The notes: generated from the sequence alone by a model not told the origin. 64,000 nt of DNA from Arsenophonus melophagi (GCA_032378655.1 JAVYJS010000001.1:52564-116563); one strand, 5' to 3'; numbered from the stretch's first letter, positions 1-10,602 are shown. Made by a program: numbers and translations.

Positions 1-1
1 A

Positions 2-235
2 CGTATTGATGTTGATGAAGAACTGGATAGGCTGGATGCTCATGTTAAAGAAACACGCAATATGCTACATAAGCAAGAAGCGGTAGGCCGTCGTTTGGAT
101 TTTATGATGCAAGAATTAAATCGTGAAGCGAATACCTTGGCTTCTAAATCTATTAATAGTCAAGTGACTAATTCTGTTATTGAATTAAAAGTGTTAATAG
201 AACAAATGCGTGAGCAAATACAAAATATTGAGTAA
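2..235 (+). CDS. yicC: YicC family endoribonuclease, C-terminal part (5' end outside window)
   Basis: The frame is open from the first bases of the window and ends at TAA 233-235, giving 77 residues. The visible part holds the family's conserved C-terminal stretch (VGRRLDFMMQELNREANTLA, then SKS) and the usual terminus EQMREQIQNIE, nearly residue for residue as in the E. coli protein of about 287 residues, so roughly three quarters of the gene lies upstream. YicC is known as a conserved RNase implicated in small-RNA turnover; that role is family knowledge, not seen here. There is no sign of decay in the visible part. It is followed by nearly 5 kb without an intact gene. Confidence 0.93.
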   Translation, partial: RIDVDEELDRLDAHVKETRNMLHKQEAVGRRLDFMMQELNREANTLASKSINSQVTNSVIELKVLIEQMREQIQNIE

Positions 236-1081
236 GTTTTCATAGAAATTTATAAAAAATTATAAAACCAAAAGATATCTTGCATGAACTGGCTTTACGA
301 TCAAAAAATTTGAAGAAATAATTGCAAGTATAGTTTAGCGCTACAATTTAACTATTATAAATAAGTTCACAGTAAACAGTAATATGAGTCTTCTATCGCT
401 TACATAATATAAGCAAGATGAATATATGATTTTCGCATCAATAAACTACTAAAAAAATAAAATACTGTGTTTTTAGTTATCTCTTTTGTCAAAAAAAGAG
501 AGCTGAAGAAGGGGTCGTATATTCTGAATATGAATGTTTACGCCTGCCTCATAATGCATAAAATAGTTTTTTGTTATCTTAAAAGATATTAGAGACCCTA
601 TTCAATTTAAGAGGGCTTTGACTCCAAGATACCATTATATAAGAAAATGAAAATATTCATCATAGTTATAACTATGATGAATATGAATTATATGCAACTA
701 CTGGTTAAGTAAAAATATTTTTAAGATATGTCTACAGAGTTAAGAATAAACTGATTGTTCTTTAAGCTGCTTAAAAGCAGATTGCTTATTACTGAAAGCA
801 TTTTAATAAAAACAAGCCTATTGTTTTGCACAGTTTCTCATGCAAAAATATAATATAGAAGATATCAGTTAATAACTGAATAACGTTTACTACAAAATTT
901 GGATACAGATTAAGTAATTTTTTATAATTAAACGCATCATGGCAGCTATTTCATTGCTTCAGTTAACAACTAAAGCATATAAGGAACTTAAAGTATAATT
1001 GAAGTTCATATGTTATGAACATAAAATATGATTAATAACCATTTAATAATAACACATTATAAAGCCAACAAGATATATCTT

Positions 1082-1136
1082 GTTTCTTCTGATAATATAT
1101 TCTTCATATTATGAAGAATATATTATCAGAAGAAAC
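1082..1136. repeat. Perfect inverted repeat, 27-bp arms, 1-nt spacer
   Basis: Arms 1082-1108 and 1110-1136 are exact reverse complements around a single base at 1109. There is no T-tract on either side and no gene nearby, so it is not an obvious terminator. Confidence 0.9.
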
Positions 1137-1609
1137 GAAGGCTAATGTAGGTGTATGAACATGAGCTTGCCTGAAGATGAGCTTGTTATTTTTGTATAAA
1201 TCTAGTAGAGACTTGACTTATTCATAATAAGATTCAACCAGATTTAATCTGGTTTGTACGCTATTTATTTTTATTTCGTACATGGAAATAGTAGTGTACT
1301 ATTGAAAATAAATGACTAGAAAGATTATTGCATGATCCATAGATATGATAATAGTGTGATCTAAAAATCTATTTGTATAAATATAACTTCTTCTTAAAAA
1401 GAAGAACAGAAACAAATCATTCAGCAAAGAACTTATTTTATAATGCCCTACACTTACTCTTTTGTTATCTCAATTAACTCATGTTTAAAATTAAACATCC
1501 AACAAGCAAGTTCGCCTAATAGTTATCTTGTTCTGATAACTATTGATTGAATATAAAATCTTGGAAACTATACTGCTCCAGTATTTTATATCCTTTTATA
1601 TCCTATATT

Positions 1610-1678
1610 CTACATTGCAATAAATGAGGTATATCATTATTGAATCGCGTATACAACAAGATATTTATTGCAATGTAG
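1610..1678. repeat. Inverted repeat, 16-bp perfect arms, 37-nt loop
   Basis: Arms 1610-1625 and 1663-1678 are exact reverse complements. The loop itself contains shorter dyads. It lies in decayed DNA. Confidence 0.8.
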
Positions 1679-2294
1679 CTTTATGTCCAGTCTTTAGAAG
1701 ATATCGACAATATTAATTCAATATCAAGTGCTCTATGAGAGCTTACCTTTTTATAAAGGTACATGTCAAATACAAAATATATCGTACATATACGATGAGA
1801 TCATATTTCAATAAATCGGAAACTACAGATATCAGTAATATTCTTCTCTGCATTTAAGAGCATTCTTTTAAATTTCAGTTCAAAACCGAAGTACATATCG
1901 AATATTTCTAATATTTTCTTGATGATCTTATTTACTGATAAGATTTTGTATACAAAATACACAACCATTATTGTTAGATAATGATACTTGTACTTATCAC
2001 TACAGATAAGTGAAAGTATTATATTCCCTTTTATAGGGAATATATCTAAGTCATTTTATTTTATATAATTTACAAAACAAAAGTAAAGATTAAATTAAGT
2101 TAAAGTTTCTATAAAATAACGTGATCAGTACTAAAATATCAAACGCTTTACTTAAAATTAGTCAATGGATTAAAGCTAATCTATCAAATCTGCAGTATAA
2201 AATTAAGTCCTTATCAGGACTTTTGTATTATCAATGCAATATATGTCATTTATCATAATGAATACGGATAATAAAAGTTTTTATCATAAAAATA

Positions 2295-2322
2295 TATCAT
2301 GATAAATTAATTTATCATGATA
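2295..2322. repeat. 28-bp perfect spacerless palindrome
   Basis: The halves 2295-2308 and 2309-2322 are exact reverse complements. The core TATCATGATA occurs twice, and further TATCAT copies lie just upstream, so several alternative hairpins can form. Confidence 0.8.
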
Positions 2323-3010
2323 AAAGCATAAATAAAGATACATCAATATGCTCTGATCCTTATCATATACTTACATCAGTCGGTCACCATGCATCAAAAA
2401 AGAATACAACGGATTGTTGTTTAAAACAGTACGGCGATTCGCTAAATATAAATTTAGATATGATTACTATTTTACGAATAGTAATTTCTTAAGGTTTAAA
2501 GATGTGTGGTATTTATGACATCCATATTAGCTCTTATAAAGATCAAATGCAAGAGCTCAATCGTTTTAGTATGTCTTATAATATTGCCGTTGCAATACTT
2601 TCTTAGGTTATTTTATTTTTTTATTGAATTGCGTAATAATGAAATGAGAAGTGGAAAAAGCAAGCAATTGATAATATGAGAAATGTATTCTGGATACTTT
2701 AGTAGTAATTATGGAAGATCATTATGATCTCAGAGAGAAAAGGATCAGAAAAGCAGTCTCAAATTGTATAGACGTACAATAATTGATCATGATCTTACTA
2801 GTACTGATTATAATAAGAGAAAATATCAGTTATCTGATGCTGTAACTTGCCATAAACGGCTGCAATTCTTGTAAGAATATTAGGCAAGAGTTACAGGAAA
2901 AATTCTATAAGATTTATAAAGAGATACATACCATGCAATGATTGCTGTTATGGAATATATTTATGACGCAAATAATTTAGCATAATATATTGCAAAAGCA
3001 ATATATTATA

Positions 3011-3139
3011 AAACACGAGCAAGCAACTGTATTATGGCATATTTATCAATTTAGCGCACAAGCGGTACGTTATCGTATTCCAGAATCTAGTGCTGGTTCT
3101 GGCTCTATTCTAATACTATTAGAAGGTAATAGTAGCTAA
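3011..3139 (+). pseudogene. Unidentified protein-like fragment
   Basis: Forty-two sense codons plus TAA read KHEQATVLWHIYQFSAQAV followed by RYRIPESSAGSGSILILLEG. The composition (W, Y, GSGS, few low-complexity runs) is more protein-like than the surrounding DNA, and the G+C content is locally higher. The frame has no good start with ribosome binding site and the flanks are full of stops. I read it as the 3' part of a dead gene whose family I do not recognise. A chance reading frame is also possible. Confidence 0.35.
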
Positions 3140-4523
3140 TTTTTGGTATTTAAAATTATCAACTATTACATCAATTACATCATTGATGTAATAAAAATGT
3201 ATAATATAAGTTTCACAGTAATGGTTAGATACAGTGCAGAAACTTTATTGACTGCATTAATTATATTAGCGTACGATATTTATATTTTAATCAGCTATGG
3301 TATTATTTCATAATCTGTGATTTTACATATGGAATGTAGTTTTCACAAAAAACAGCATTATCGTACTCTATTCACTCTATTAACAGAGAATTCTCTAGCC
3401 TATTTATTTGTTAAGCTAAATACATAATGTAAATTTATATAAATTGTCTTAAAATTTCACAAAACCCTACAATCGTTATGGCTCTCTTAGATATAATGTA
3501 CTGCTACTTCTATAATTTTTTATATCGCAAGCAGCTGATCTTGAGTAAAAATAGAGAATATTGTTCTTAACAACCCAGAATCATCGTAATGATGACAACT
3601 CGTAAGATTGTCTCAGGATAGCGATATTTTATAAGCTATGAATAGTAGCGTAATCAGCTGATGTATTTTCATAATGTTCATAAAGTTTGTGCTATATGAC
3701 TCTTGTATATCAAAGAAAAGAGTCATAGACTTTTCAATACTCATTATGGATATCACGGTTCATTTTTCTCTAAAATAACTTTAATTGAATTAGATTTACT
3801 AAAGCATACTGAAATACTTGAAAGTCAGTAAAAGAAATATTGTTACTGTGTTAACTAATTTTTGAAAAATCATGTAAAGATTTAACATTCCATGAATTAA
3901 TATATTGTTATCAATTTTATCATTTTTTGATTGACTTAGTATTAGCGCTATGAATTTTTTATTATCTACACAGTGCCTTAGTAAACGGCTCTTGATCATT
4001 TTATCAAGGAGTAATCGTACATTTCATGATTGAGTTTATGGGATTAAAGAATAGTATTTCTACATTATGTATACTTCATTCCAAAGTATGCAATAGCTAA
4101 GAATAACCACAAGACAGCAATTCCTCCACCGTTGAGGAATAAAATCACCTTTTCTAAATAACAAGAAACGCTTAATTAAAAAGAAGAACTTAATAAAAGT
4201 CTATACCAGAAAGACTAACAAAGTATTGCAGCTAAAAAGCAATTATTGCCAATTACTACAAGATCTGATAAAATCAGTAATAAAAAATAGCTTACCAAAT
4301 ACCTCATTGGTATTCTGCGATATTCTACCTTAACTATCTAAATACCAGTACTACATATTAATTAGATCAATATTCATCAATGAAAGCATGGAATATTAAG
4401 TACTCAATTCGCTAAATTTAGTGCATTGAGTACTTGACGACTAATCTAGATAAGCTTTTAATAACTTTATTAAAAGCTTAAATATCCAAATATCAAAAAA
4501 TAGCTATAAAAAAGAACATAATG

Positions 4524-4569
4524 ATAATTACCTTAATTTTGATTAAGTAATCAAAATTAAGGTAATTAT
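4524..4569. repeat. Perfect inverted repeat, 22-bp arms, 2-nt spacer
   Basis: Arms 4524-4545 and 4548-4569 are exact reverse complements around AG. No T-tract follows and no gene is adjacent; nfuA ends about 500 bp to the right on the other strand. Confidence 0.9.
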
Positions 4570-5085
4570 AGAAGCCATATTTTATTGATATGTTCCATTG
4601 TTCACTAATGGACTCTTAGTGAACATTAAGAGGTTTGTAAAACGGTTTTAGTTCCTGTTGAACTTACTTGAACGTCTTATATACTATAATCAAATAGGAA
4701 AGCCTGTCTCCTATTGTCCATTACCCATTTTAATAACAAAATTTTGTATGCCATATAATCAACCATGCCTATTCTAGCCTCATCGTTTCATTGAAACGAA
4801 ATGTATTATGGCATTCTTATCAGTGATAAGAATGTATTGAGTTTAAGTATATATCTTTTAGATATAGCTAGATATAACTAAAATCCCATTAAGTAATCAC
4901 TAATACCGCATGATTAGATATAATGGCCATTAAAAACACATTGCTATCATGGTGTCATGCATAACAAAGTTATTTAAAGACTTATTTTTTATTTTATGGA
5001 TAACTCTACAGATAATCTTTGCTGAATAAAATCTTTGTCATGTTATACATTTTAATCGTAAACCTATCACTTGTTTTAAAAATAA

Positions 5086-5664
5086 TCAATAATAAGAGTG
5101 AGCACCTCTTTGATGTTCAGTGAAATCTTTTACGCCTTTCAATTCGTTCGAAAACATATTTAGCAATTGTTGTTCAATGCCCGTCTTTAAGGTAAGATCG
5201 ACCATGGAACATCCATTACAACCTCCAAAAAATTGCAAAACAACATATCCATCATTAGTAATTTCAACTACTGCAACCCTTCCTCCATGATGAGCCAATT
5301 GTGGGTTAATTTGTGATTGAATCACATATTCAACTCTTTGAATCAGTGGAGCATCGTCAGAAACTTTTTTCATTTTAGCATGAGGTGCTTTGAGAGTAAG
5401 TTGAGAACCTAATGGCTCTATTACAAAATCTATTTCAGCATCTTTTAAAAAAGCGGCACTAATGTTATCAATATAGGTTGAAAAGTTATCAAATTTAAGT
5501 TCAATATCAGTATTATCAATCGAATTAGGCGGACAATAAGATACTCCGCATTCCGCAGATGGTGTTCCAGGATTGGTAACAAATACACGAATTTGTGTAC
5601 CAGGTTTTTGATTTACCAAAAGTTTAGAAAAATGAGCTTGCGCTGCTTCGGTAATATTAATCAT
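5086..5664 (-). CDS. nfuA: Fe/S biogenesis protein NfuA
   Basis: NfuA is an iron-sulfur carrier that binds a 4Fe-4S cluster and passes it to client enzymes. The 192-residue product matches the family's usual length. It has an N-terminal degenerate A-type (IscA-like) domain over about residues 1-95 and a C-terminal Nfu domain with the cluster-binding CxxC in FGGCNGCSMVDLTL at about residue 150. It stands next to bioH, as in E. coli, where gntX lies between them; here that interval is degraded. An Fe-S carrier beside ferrous iron uptake genes fits a common theme, although the link here is ancestral gene order. No damage is visible. Confidence 0.95.
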   Translation of the reverse strand: MINITEAAQAHFSKLLVNQKPGTQIRVFVTNPGTPSAECGVSYCPPNSIDNTDIELKFDNFSTYIDNISAAFLKDAEIDFVIEPLGSQLTLKAPHAKMKKVSDDAPLIQRVEYVIQSQINPQLAHHGGRVAVVEITNDGYVVLQFFGGCNGCSMVDLTLKTGIEQQLLNMFSNELKGVKDFTEHQRGAHSYY

Positions 5665-6301
5665 AGTCGATACCCTACTTTCTTTATCATAATCATAATG
5701 AATATGTTTATTATACGCTATGCATGGCTTTCTAAAATTGCTATATATTGCATCATGCTTTCAATGAAAGTTACTAACTATATAAGTAATTCAGTCACGT
5801 AATTATTTAAGTGCGATCTTTTATTACATCCTAACTGATAAATCAATTGTATTATTTTTATACAAACTGAATGTAATTATGATAACATTTTTATTATAAT
5901 AAAGCGATATTGCTCTTGTTATTTCGTAGTTTACGACAGTATTATTCGTAATACCCTTATACCTCAAAACAATATGAATAAGCCCCTAAGGATACAAGGC
6001 AATGATCCATTGCATTCACATTAATGTATTAGTTAATTAAAAAGCAGTATACAGGTATTAATGGAAACAGAATTGCATAAACGGGAAGTGTGTATGTAGC
6101 GAAAAACAAAGTTATGGTTGAGTGTTTTAGAAGTTAAGTAAGACATTGATAAACTTCTTTTGATAAGGCAAAAGTTAATAAATTAATGATAATACCATGA
6201 CCAGCGATATTTTAGGAAAAGCGATATTTTAGTGTTTGACTACATATAATAAGTCATTACACGATGATATCCTCTTTATAAATTATAAAGAGAGTATAGA
6301 T
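5665..6301. other. nfuA-bioH spacer, site of the lost gntX
   Basis: In E. coli gntX sits between bioH and nfuA. Here the 640 bp contain no open frame of that family and I could not align any part to GntX with confidence, so its loss is inferred from gene order only. The divergent promoters of nfuA and bioH must lie here, but I see no clear -35/-10 pair. Confidence 0.45.
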
Positions 6302-7081
6302 ATGCCAACATTATTTTGGCAACAGTCAGGTAGTAAAGGAAAACAAGATATTGTTCTATTGCACGGATGGGGATTAAATGCAGAAGTTTGGCGTCTTATT
6401 GAGATGAAATGTGGTTCACATTTTCGTCTGCATCTTGTTGATTTGCCCGGATATGGTCGTAGTAATCTTTTCCCACCAACATCGTTACAAAAAATGGCAG
6501 ATGTTATATGGCAAAAAGCGCCCAAACAGGCTATTTGGTTAGGTTGGTCTTTAGGCGGATTAATTGCCAATATCATTGCTATTAATCATCAATCTGAAAT
6601 AGCAGGTTTGATAACAGTAGCTTCAACTCCATGTTTTAGTCAGCAAGAAAACTGGCCAGGCATTAAACTAATGGTTCTGACAGGATTTGAAAATCAATTA
6701 CAGGTTAATTTTCATCATACAGTAGAACGTTTTCTAGCATCCCAAACATTGGGTACTAAAACAGCTCATGAGGATATACGTTTATTAAAAAACGTATTAC
6801 TAAAACAACCAGTAACTTCTCTTTCTGTATTAAGGGCAGGGTTAGAGATTTTGCGAACAACAGATCTACGGCAATCTTTACTAAAGATAAAGAAGCCTTT
6901 TTTGCGAATATATGGTGATCTTGATGGTTTGGTACCTAGAAAAGTAGTACCAATAATTGATAAATGGTTACCAAATTCATCTTCAGTAGTCATCAAACAC
7001 GCTGCTCATGCCCCTTTTATATCTCATCCCGAGATATTTATTCAATTGTTAGTAGATTTTTCTTGCCAATTGGAAAAGTGA
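6302..7081 (+). CDS. bioH: Pimeloyl-ACP methyl ester carboxylesterase BioH
   Basis: BioH hydrolyses pimeloyl-ACP methyl ester, ending the BioC-BioH route to the pimelate moiety of biotin. The alpha/beta-hydrolase fold is evident: oxyanion region LLHGWGLNAEVW, nucleophile elbow GWSLGG, acid residue in YGDLDGLVPRKVVP, and catalytic histidine in HAAHAPFISHP. The product is 259 residues against 256 in E. coli. I chose the ATG at 6302, which aligns with the family start and has AGAGAG about ten bases upstream; the same frame is open from a TTG at 6236, but that would add 22 unrelated residues. It converges on feoC across a strong dyad. Other biotin genes are not in the window. Confidence 0.95.
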   Translation: MPTLFWQQSGSKGKQDIVLLHGWGLNAEVWRLIEMKCGSHFRLHLVDLPGYGRSNLFPPTSLQKMADVIWQKAPKQAIWLGWSLGGLIANIIAINHQSEIAGLITVASTPCFSQQENWPGIKLMVLTGFENQLQVNFHHTVERFLASQTLGTKTAHEDIRLLKNVLLKQPVTSLSVLRAGLEILRTTDLRQSLLKIKKPFLRIYGDLDGLVPRKVVPIIDKWLPNSSSVVIKHAAHAPFISHPEIFIQLLVDFSCQLEK

Positions 7082-7114
7082 ATATGAAGCATGAAATAGC
7101 ATTAAAGTGCTTAC

Positions 7115-7150
7115 TGCTTTATGCCAGTCAGCACTGACTGGCATAAAGCA
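7115..7150. terminator. Bidirectional hairpin between bioH and feoC, 17-bp perfect arms
   Basis: Arms 7115-7131 and 7134-7150 are exact reverse complements with a 2-nt spacer. The hairpin lies between two convergent genes, 33 bp after bioH and 17 bp after feoC. It is GC-richer than the surroundings, so a two-way terminator is likely even though neither side has a clean T-run. Confidence 0.7.
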
Positions 7151-7167
7151 AACAGAAATTACTTAAA

Positions 7168-7395
7168 TTACTTGATAACTTTTAAACTAAACTGTTCTAA
7201 TTTTAGACAACATGTACAATGTTTACTTTTTAAACAAGACGATTGATTAATTTTTTCTAATTTCCCCATGGCAGTCAATTGATCTAACATGGCTTTAATC
7301 ATAGGTAATGGCACAGAGAATTTTTGGCTAATTTGGTAAGCATCTATTCTACCGTATAATTCTACCATATCTCTAACTTGCAATAAACTGATCAT
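7168..7395 (-). CDS. feoC: FeoC, [Fe-S]-dependent regulator of ferrous iron transport
   Basis: This small winged-helix protein of 75 residues (78 in E. coli) modulates FeoB, for example by protecting it from proteolysis. The N-terminal helix-turn-helix reads SLLQVRDMVELYGRIDAYQI. The C-terminal part keeps a cysteine cluster (SSCLKSKHCTCCLKLEQ) in the place where the family binds an iron-sulfur cluster, though the exact spacing differs from E. coli. It starts 13 bp after feoB and is clearly the last gene of the feoABC operon. Its persistence in a shrinking genome suggests that Feo is still regulated. Confidence 0.9.
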   Translation of the reverse strand: MISLLQVRDMVELYGRIDAYQISQKFSVPLPMIKAMLDQLTAMGKLEKINQSSCLKSKHCTCCLKLEQFSLKVIK

Positions 7396-7408
7396 CTAGT
7401 ATCCTCTT

Positions 7409-9724
7409 TTAATGACATGAGTCATGTTTATGATGATTATATGTATGTAAATTATGATTCAGTTTGAGCGTTATGTATTTATATGAATAACGTAATAATG
7501 TAATTATGAGCAGATTAAATGCGCCAAGAAGACCAATAATAATACTACTATATTGTGGGTGTTCTAAAAAAGTTGCTATTTGATAGAATATGGCTGAGAA
7601 AGAGTAAGCGACATTTAGACCCCATAAAATTGAAAACATCATCCAGCTTCGATTTGTTTCGCGGGCAATAGCACCTAATACAGAAATGCAAGGAACATAA
7701 AGTAACACAAAAATTAGATAGCTATAAGCTGATAAAATAGATCCAAACCTTACTGACATAGTACCCATGGTACTATTATCCATATCGGCATCTCCTTTAC
7801 TTGCTCCAATAGGATTGGATAAGACGCTAAAACTGAATGTTTCTTTCATGCTATCTACAGTTTCATTAATTGCATCTTCTAATTCATTGAATAAATTAAA
7901 TTGCTCGGCATCAAAAGGTACTCGATTAATATTTTCAGCGGTATACAGTGTGTTTAATGTACCAACAACAACCTCTTTAGCTAAAGCACCTGTAATAAGT
8001 CCAACGGTTGCTTGCCAATTATCATCGTTTGTACCAATAGGTTTCAATATAGGAGTAAGATTTTTACTTACTGATGCTAATGCTGATTGATTAATGTTAT
8101 CAACAACTTTACCTGATAAAGAAAAACTACTCAGTGCCCCAATAATCATACTAGCAATAATAATTACTTTTCCTGCTCTTAACACAAAACCTTTCAGTCT
8201 TTGCCAGGTTTGCAATAGCAATGTTTTTAAGTGTGGTATATGGTAAACTGGTAATTCCATTACAAATGGTGGCGATGCGCCTCGTGCAATGGTATGTTTC
8301 AATAACAATCCGGTGAAAATAGCAACAACAATACCTAATAAATAAAGAGAAAAAACTATATTAGCACCATTTTTGCCAAAAAATGCAGCTGAAAAAACGG
8401 CAAAGATAGCTAATCGTGCACCACAAGACATAAAAGGCGCCATTAAAATAGTAATTAATCGTGCACGAGGGCTATCTAATGTCCTAGCTCCCATAATAGC
8501 AGGAACATTACAACCAAAACCAACAATCAGAGGAACAAAAGATTTACCAGGTAGACCAAGTGCTTGCATCATTCTGTCCATGACAAACGCCGCGCGTGCC
8601 ATATAACCAGAGTCTTCTAATATCGAAAGAAATAAATACATTAAACCAATTTGTGGAACTAGTGGTAACGCCGTGTTGATTCCACCCCCAAACCCCTGTG
8701 CCAAGAAAACTGTTAGCCATTGTGGTAAGTTAAAAGTATAACCTACCCATTGAATTCCATGAATAAAAATCGCTTCTGAACCCCCTTCAAAGAAGGGCTG
8801 CAAGGCACCACCAATATTAATAGACAGTATAAACATTAAATACATAATAAAAAGAAAGGTAGGTAATCCAATCCAGCGATTAAGGACAATATTATCAATA
8901 AATTTCGTTAAAGTATCTACTTTTGCTGTTTCAGTATTAATAACTTTTTTGCAAATATTTGAAATAGTTTGATAGCGTGCATCAGCAATAATAAGTTCAG
9001 GTTCTTCGGTTAGTTGTGATTTCAAATATTCTTTAATTTTATCTACTTCTTCCAAAGAAGAAGCGCTATGTTCGAGACTATAAATATCACCTTCTAATAT
9101 TTGCAATGCTAGCCAACGGCGCTTTTGATAACTAAATTTTTTATCATTGATACTTTGAGTTAATTTTTCTACTTCAGTAAGCACGATATCAGGATAATAG
9201 ATTATGGTTGAAATAAGATTATTACTATGTTGATCAATTGTTTTTTTTAATTGACTAATACCTTGTGCACGAGTCGATACTAGTGGAGTCACCGGACAAC
9301 CTAAGCGTGATTGAAGTTCATTAATATTAATATGAATATTGTGACTTTTAATGATATCCAGCATATTAAGTGCAACGAAGCACGGTATTCCAAATTCAAT
9401 GAGCTGCATTGTTAGATACAGATTACGTTCAAGGTGAGTGGCATCAATAACATTGATCAACATATCTGCTTCACCATTTAAGATGAATTGACACGTAATT
9501 TGTTCATCAAGTACGGTTTGTTCTGTAACAGTAGTTAATGAATAGGTACCAGGCAAATCAACTAATTCAATATCATATTTTGAGGTTGAAAAGTAACCCA
9601 CTTTTCGCTCTACCGTAACGCCAGGCCAATTGCCAACACGTTGATGAGAGCCTGTTAATTGATTAAAGAGTGTTGTCTTACCGGAGTTAGGATTGCCAAT
9701 AAGACCAATAGTTAATGATTTCAT
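7409..9724 (-). CDS. feoB: Ferrous iron permease FeoB
   Basis: This is the inner-membrane Fe(II) transporter with an N-terminal G-protein domain. At 771 residues it matches E. coli (773). The GTPase motifs are complete: G1 GNPNSGKTTLFNQ at residue 10, G3 DLPGTYSL, and G4 NMLD at about residue 121. The membrane region holds the family's duplicated Gate motifs, with the conserved cysteines in GFGCNVPAIMGAR and YVPCISVLGAIARETN. The C-terminus ends in a histidine-rich tail (HTYNHHKHDSCH). It lies 61 bp behind feoA and 13 bp ahead of feoC. No frameshift or truncation is seen. Confidence 0.97.
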   Translation of the reverse strand: MKSLTIGLIGNPNSGKTTLFNQLTGSHQRVGNWPGVTVERKVGYFSTSKYDIELVDLPGTYSLTTVTEQTVLDEQITCQFILNGEADMLINVIDATHLERNLYLTMQLIEFGIPCFVALNMLDIIKSHNIHININELQSRLGCPVTPLVSTRAQGISQLKKTIDQHSNNLISTIIYYPDIVLTEVEKLTQSINDKKFSYQKRRWLALQILEGDIYSLEHSASSLEEVDKIKEYLKSQLTEEPELIIADARYQTISNICKKVINTETAKVDTLTKFIDNIVLNRWIGLPTFLFIMYLMFILSINIGGALQPFFEGGSEAIFIHGIQWVGYTFNLPQWLTVFLAQGFGGGINTALPLVPQIGLMYLFLSILEDSGYMARAAFVMDRMMQALGLPGKSFVPLIVGFGCNVPAIMGARTLDSPRARLITILMAPFMSCGARLAIFAVFSAAFFGKNGANIVFSLYLLGIVVAIFTGLLLKHTIARGASPPFVMELPVYHIPHLKTLLLQTWQRLKGFVLRAGKVIIIASMIIGALSSFSLSGKVVDNINQSALASVSKNLTPILKPIGTNDDNWQATVGLITGALAKEVVVGTLNTLYTAENINRVPFDAEQFNLFNELEDAINETVDSMKETFSFSVLSNPIGASKGDADMDNSTMGTMSVRFGSILSAYSYLIFVLLYVPCISVLGAIARETNRSWMMFSILWGLNVAYSFSAIFYQIATFLEHPQYSSIIIGLLGAFNLLIITLLRYSYKYITLKLNHNLHTYNHHKHDSCH

Positions 9725-9785
9725 AGTTCTAGAGTCAAATAAGTCAATAATTTAATAAGCTATTTTAGTTACCATACAGTAGTTT

Positions 9786-10022
9786 TTATAAAACTTGGCT
9801 TTTGGCATCGTCTATATTTAATAATGCAAGATCTTTTTTCCTGACGATAAAATTCATACGGCGTGTTTCGATTTGAATAGGATCGCCAAGAGGTGCTACA
9901 CGAATCACGTTAAAGAAAGATCCAGGTAACATACCTAAAGACAATAACTTCTGACGGTAAGCGGGATTCACTTCAGATGAAAATCCAACAATTTTGTATC
10001 GATGATTAGGAAGAATTGACAT
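9786..10022 (-). CDS. feoA: Ferrous iron transport accessory protein FeoA
   Basis: FeoA is a cytoplasmic SH3-like protein required for FeoB function. The 78-residue product (75 in E. coli) has the family pattern LLSLGMLPGSFFNVIRVAPL followed by GDPIQIETR. The ATG is preceded by TAGGAG at the ideal distance, one of the clearest ribosome binding sites in the window. It is the first gene of feoABC. Upstream lies a strong Fur box (listed separately), so iron-repressed transcription is expected. Confidence 0.96.
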   Translation of the reverse strand: MSILPNHRYKIVGFSSEVNPAYRQKLLSLGMLPGSFFNVIRVAPLGDPIQIETRRMNFIVRKKDLALLNIDDAKSQVL

Positions 10023-10098
10023 AAGAACTCCTACTTATAAGTTAAAACATAAAGATACTGTAAATTGTTATCAAGAGAATAGTAAAATTAATAAAAAA

Positions 10099-10135
10099 TA
10101 TTATCATTATCACATTAATAATGATAATCATAATT
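10099..10135 (-). promoter_or_regulatory. Overlapping Fur boxes upstream of feoABC
   Basis: The 19 bases at 10117-10135 match the Fur consensus GATAATGATAATCATTATC at 16 positions by my count. On the other strand, 10099-10113 contains GATAATGATAAT, so a second overlapping site is present about 80 bp before the feoA start. This is the position expected for a Fur operator and implies that the symbiont still encodes Fur. Confidence 0.85.
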
Positions 10136-10550
10136 ATGTGTTATACAAAATAATATGGTGTTTTAAAAAAAAGTTATTGTATTGATCAATAAAATCCACG
10201 ATTGACATGAATAAATAGTAAGCGCATGTACTAAAATAACGGACTAATGCTTTAGTCTATTAATATACTTCATGATTCTACTAAATCATGCGTGTCCAGT
10301 TCTAGTTAATAGATTTTTTATTGCTTTAGGTGTAGATTATCTGTAGCTACAAAATATTTACAGTTTATTTTTGAGCGTTATTATGGTTTACGCATTATTT
10401 ACTCAGCATTATTATTTTGTTCAATGGATAAATTCCTCGACGCGACAGCATCTAGAATCAATCATAGAAAAGCTATTAGCGATACAAATAGTTTAATATC
10501 TATTAAGAGTTTAATAGCTATCGTGCACGTTAGAAACCTATTGCACTTTT

Positions 10551-10602
10551 AAAGCAAGTTAGCCATATCTAATATTGGTATTAGATATGGCTAACTTGCT
10601 TT
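10551..10602. repeat. Perfect inverted repeat, 24-bp arms, 4-nt spacer
   Basis: Arms 10551-10574 and 10579-10602 are exact reverse complements around TTGG. There is no T-run after it and no adjacent gene; it lies in decayed DNA. Confidence 0.9.

Larger units (their letters stand above)
236..5085. other. 4.8-kb decayed region full of short inverted repeats
   Basis: No intact gene is supported here. The stretch is AT-rich, stop-rich in all frames and crowded with short dyads (for example near 1505-1545, 1730-1760, 1940-2060, 4440-4480, 4598-4622) and long perfect ones listed separately. Two fragments still read like protein: 3011-3139 on the plus strand (listed separately), and a start at 2501 preceded by an AAGG box, reading MCGIYDIHI and later MSYNIAVAI, which faintly recalls the start of a YedK/HMCES-type protein but dies within 40 codons. 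I could not identify the former genes. Confidence 0.6.

Noticed and set aside
2501..2620. Start of a glutamine amidotransferase or YedK-type gene (MCGI...)
   Set aside because: Only the first residues and MSYNIAVAI are suggestive; the frame stops within 40 codons and later family motifs were not found.
3799..3999. 66-residue minus-strand open frame
   Set aside because: Composition is low-complexity (I, L, K, N rich), there is no ribosome binding site or recognisable motif, and it lies in decayed DNA.
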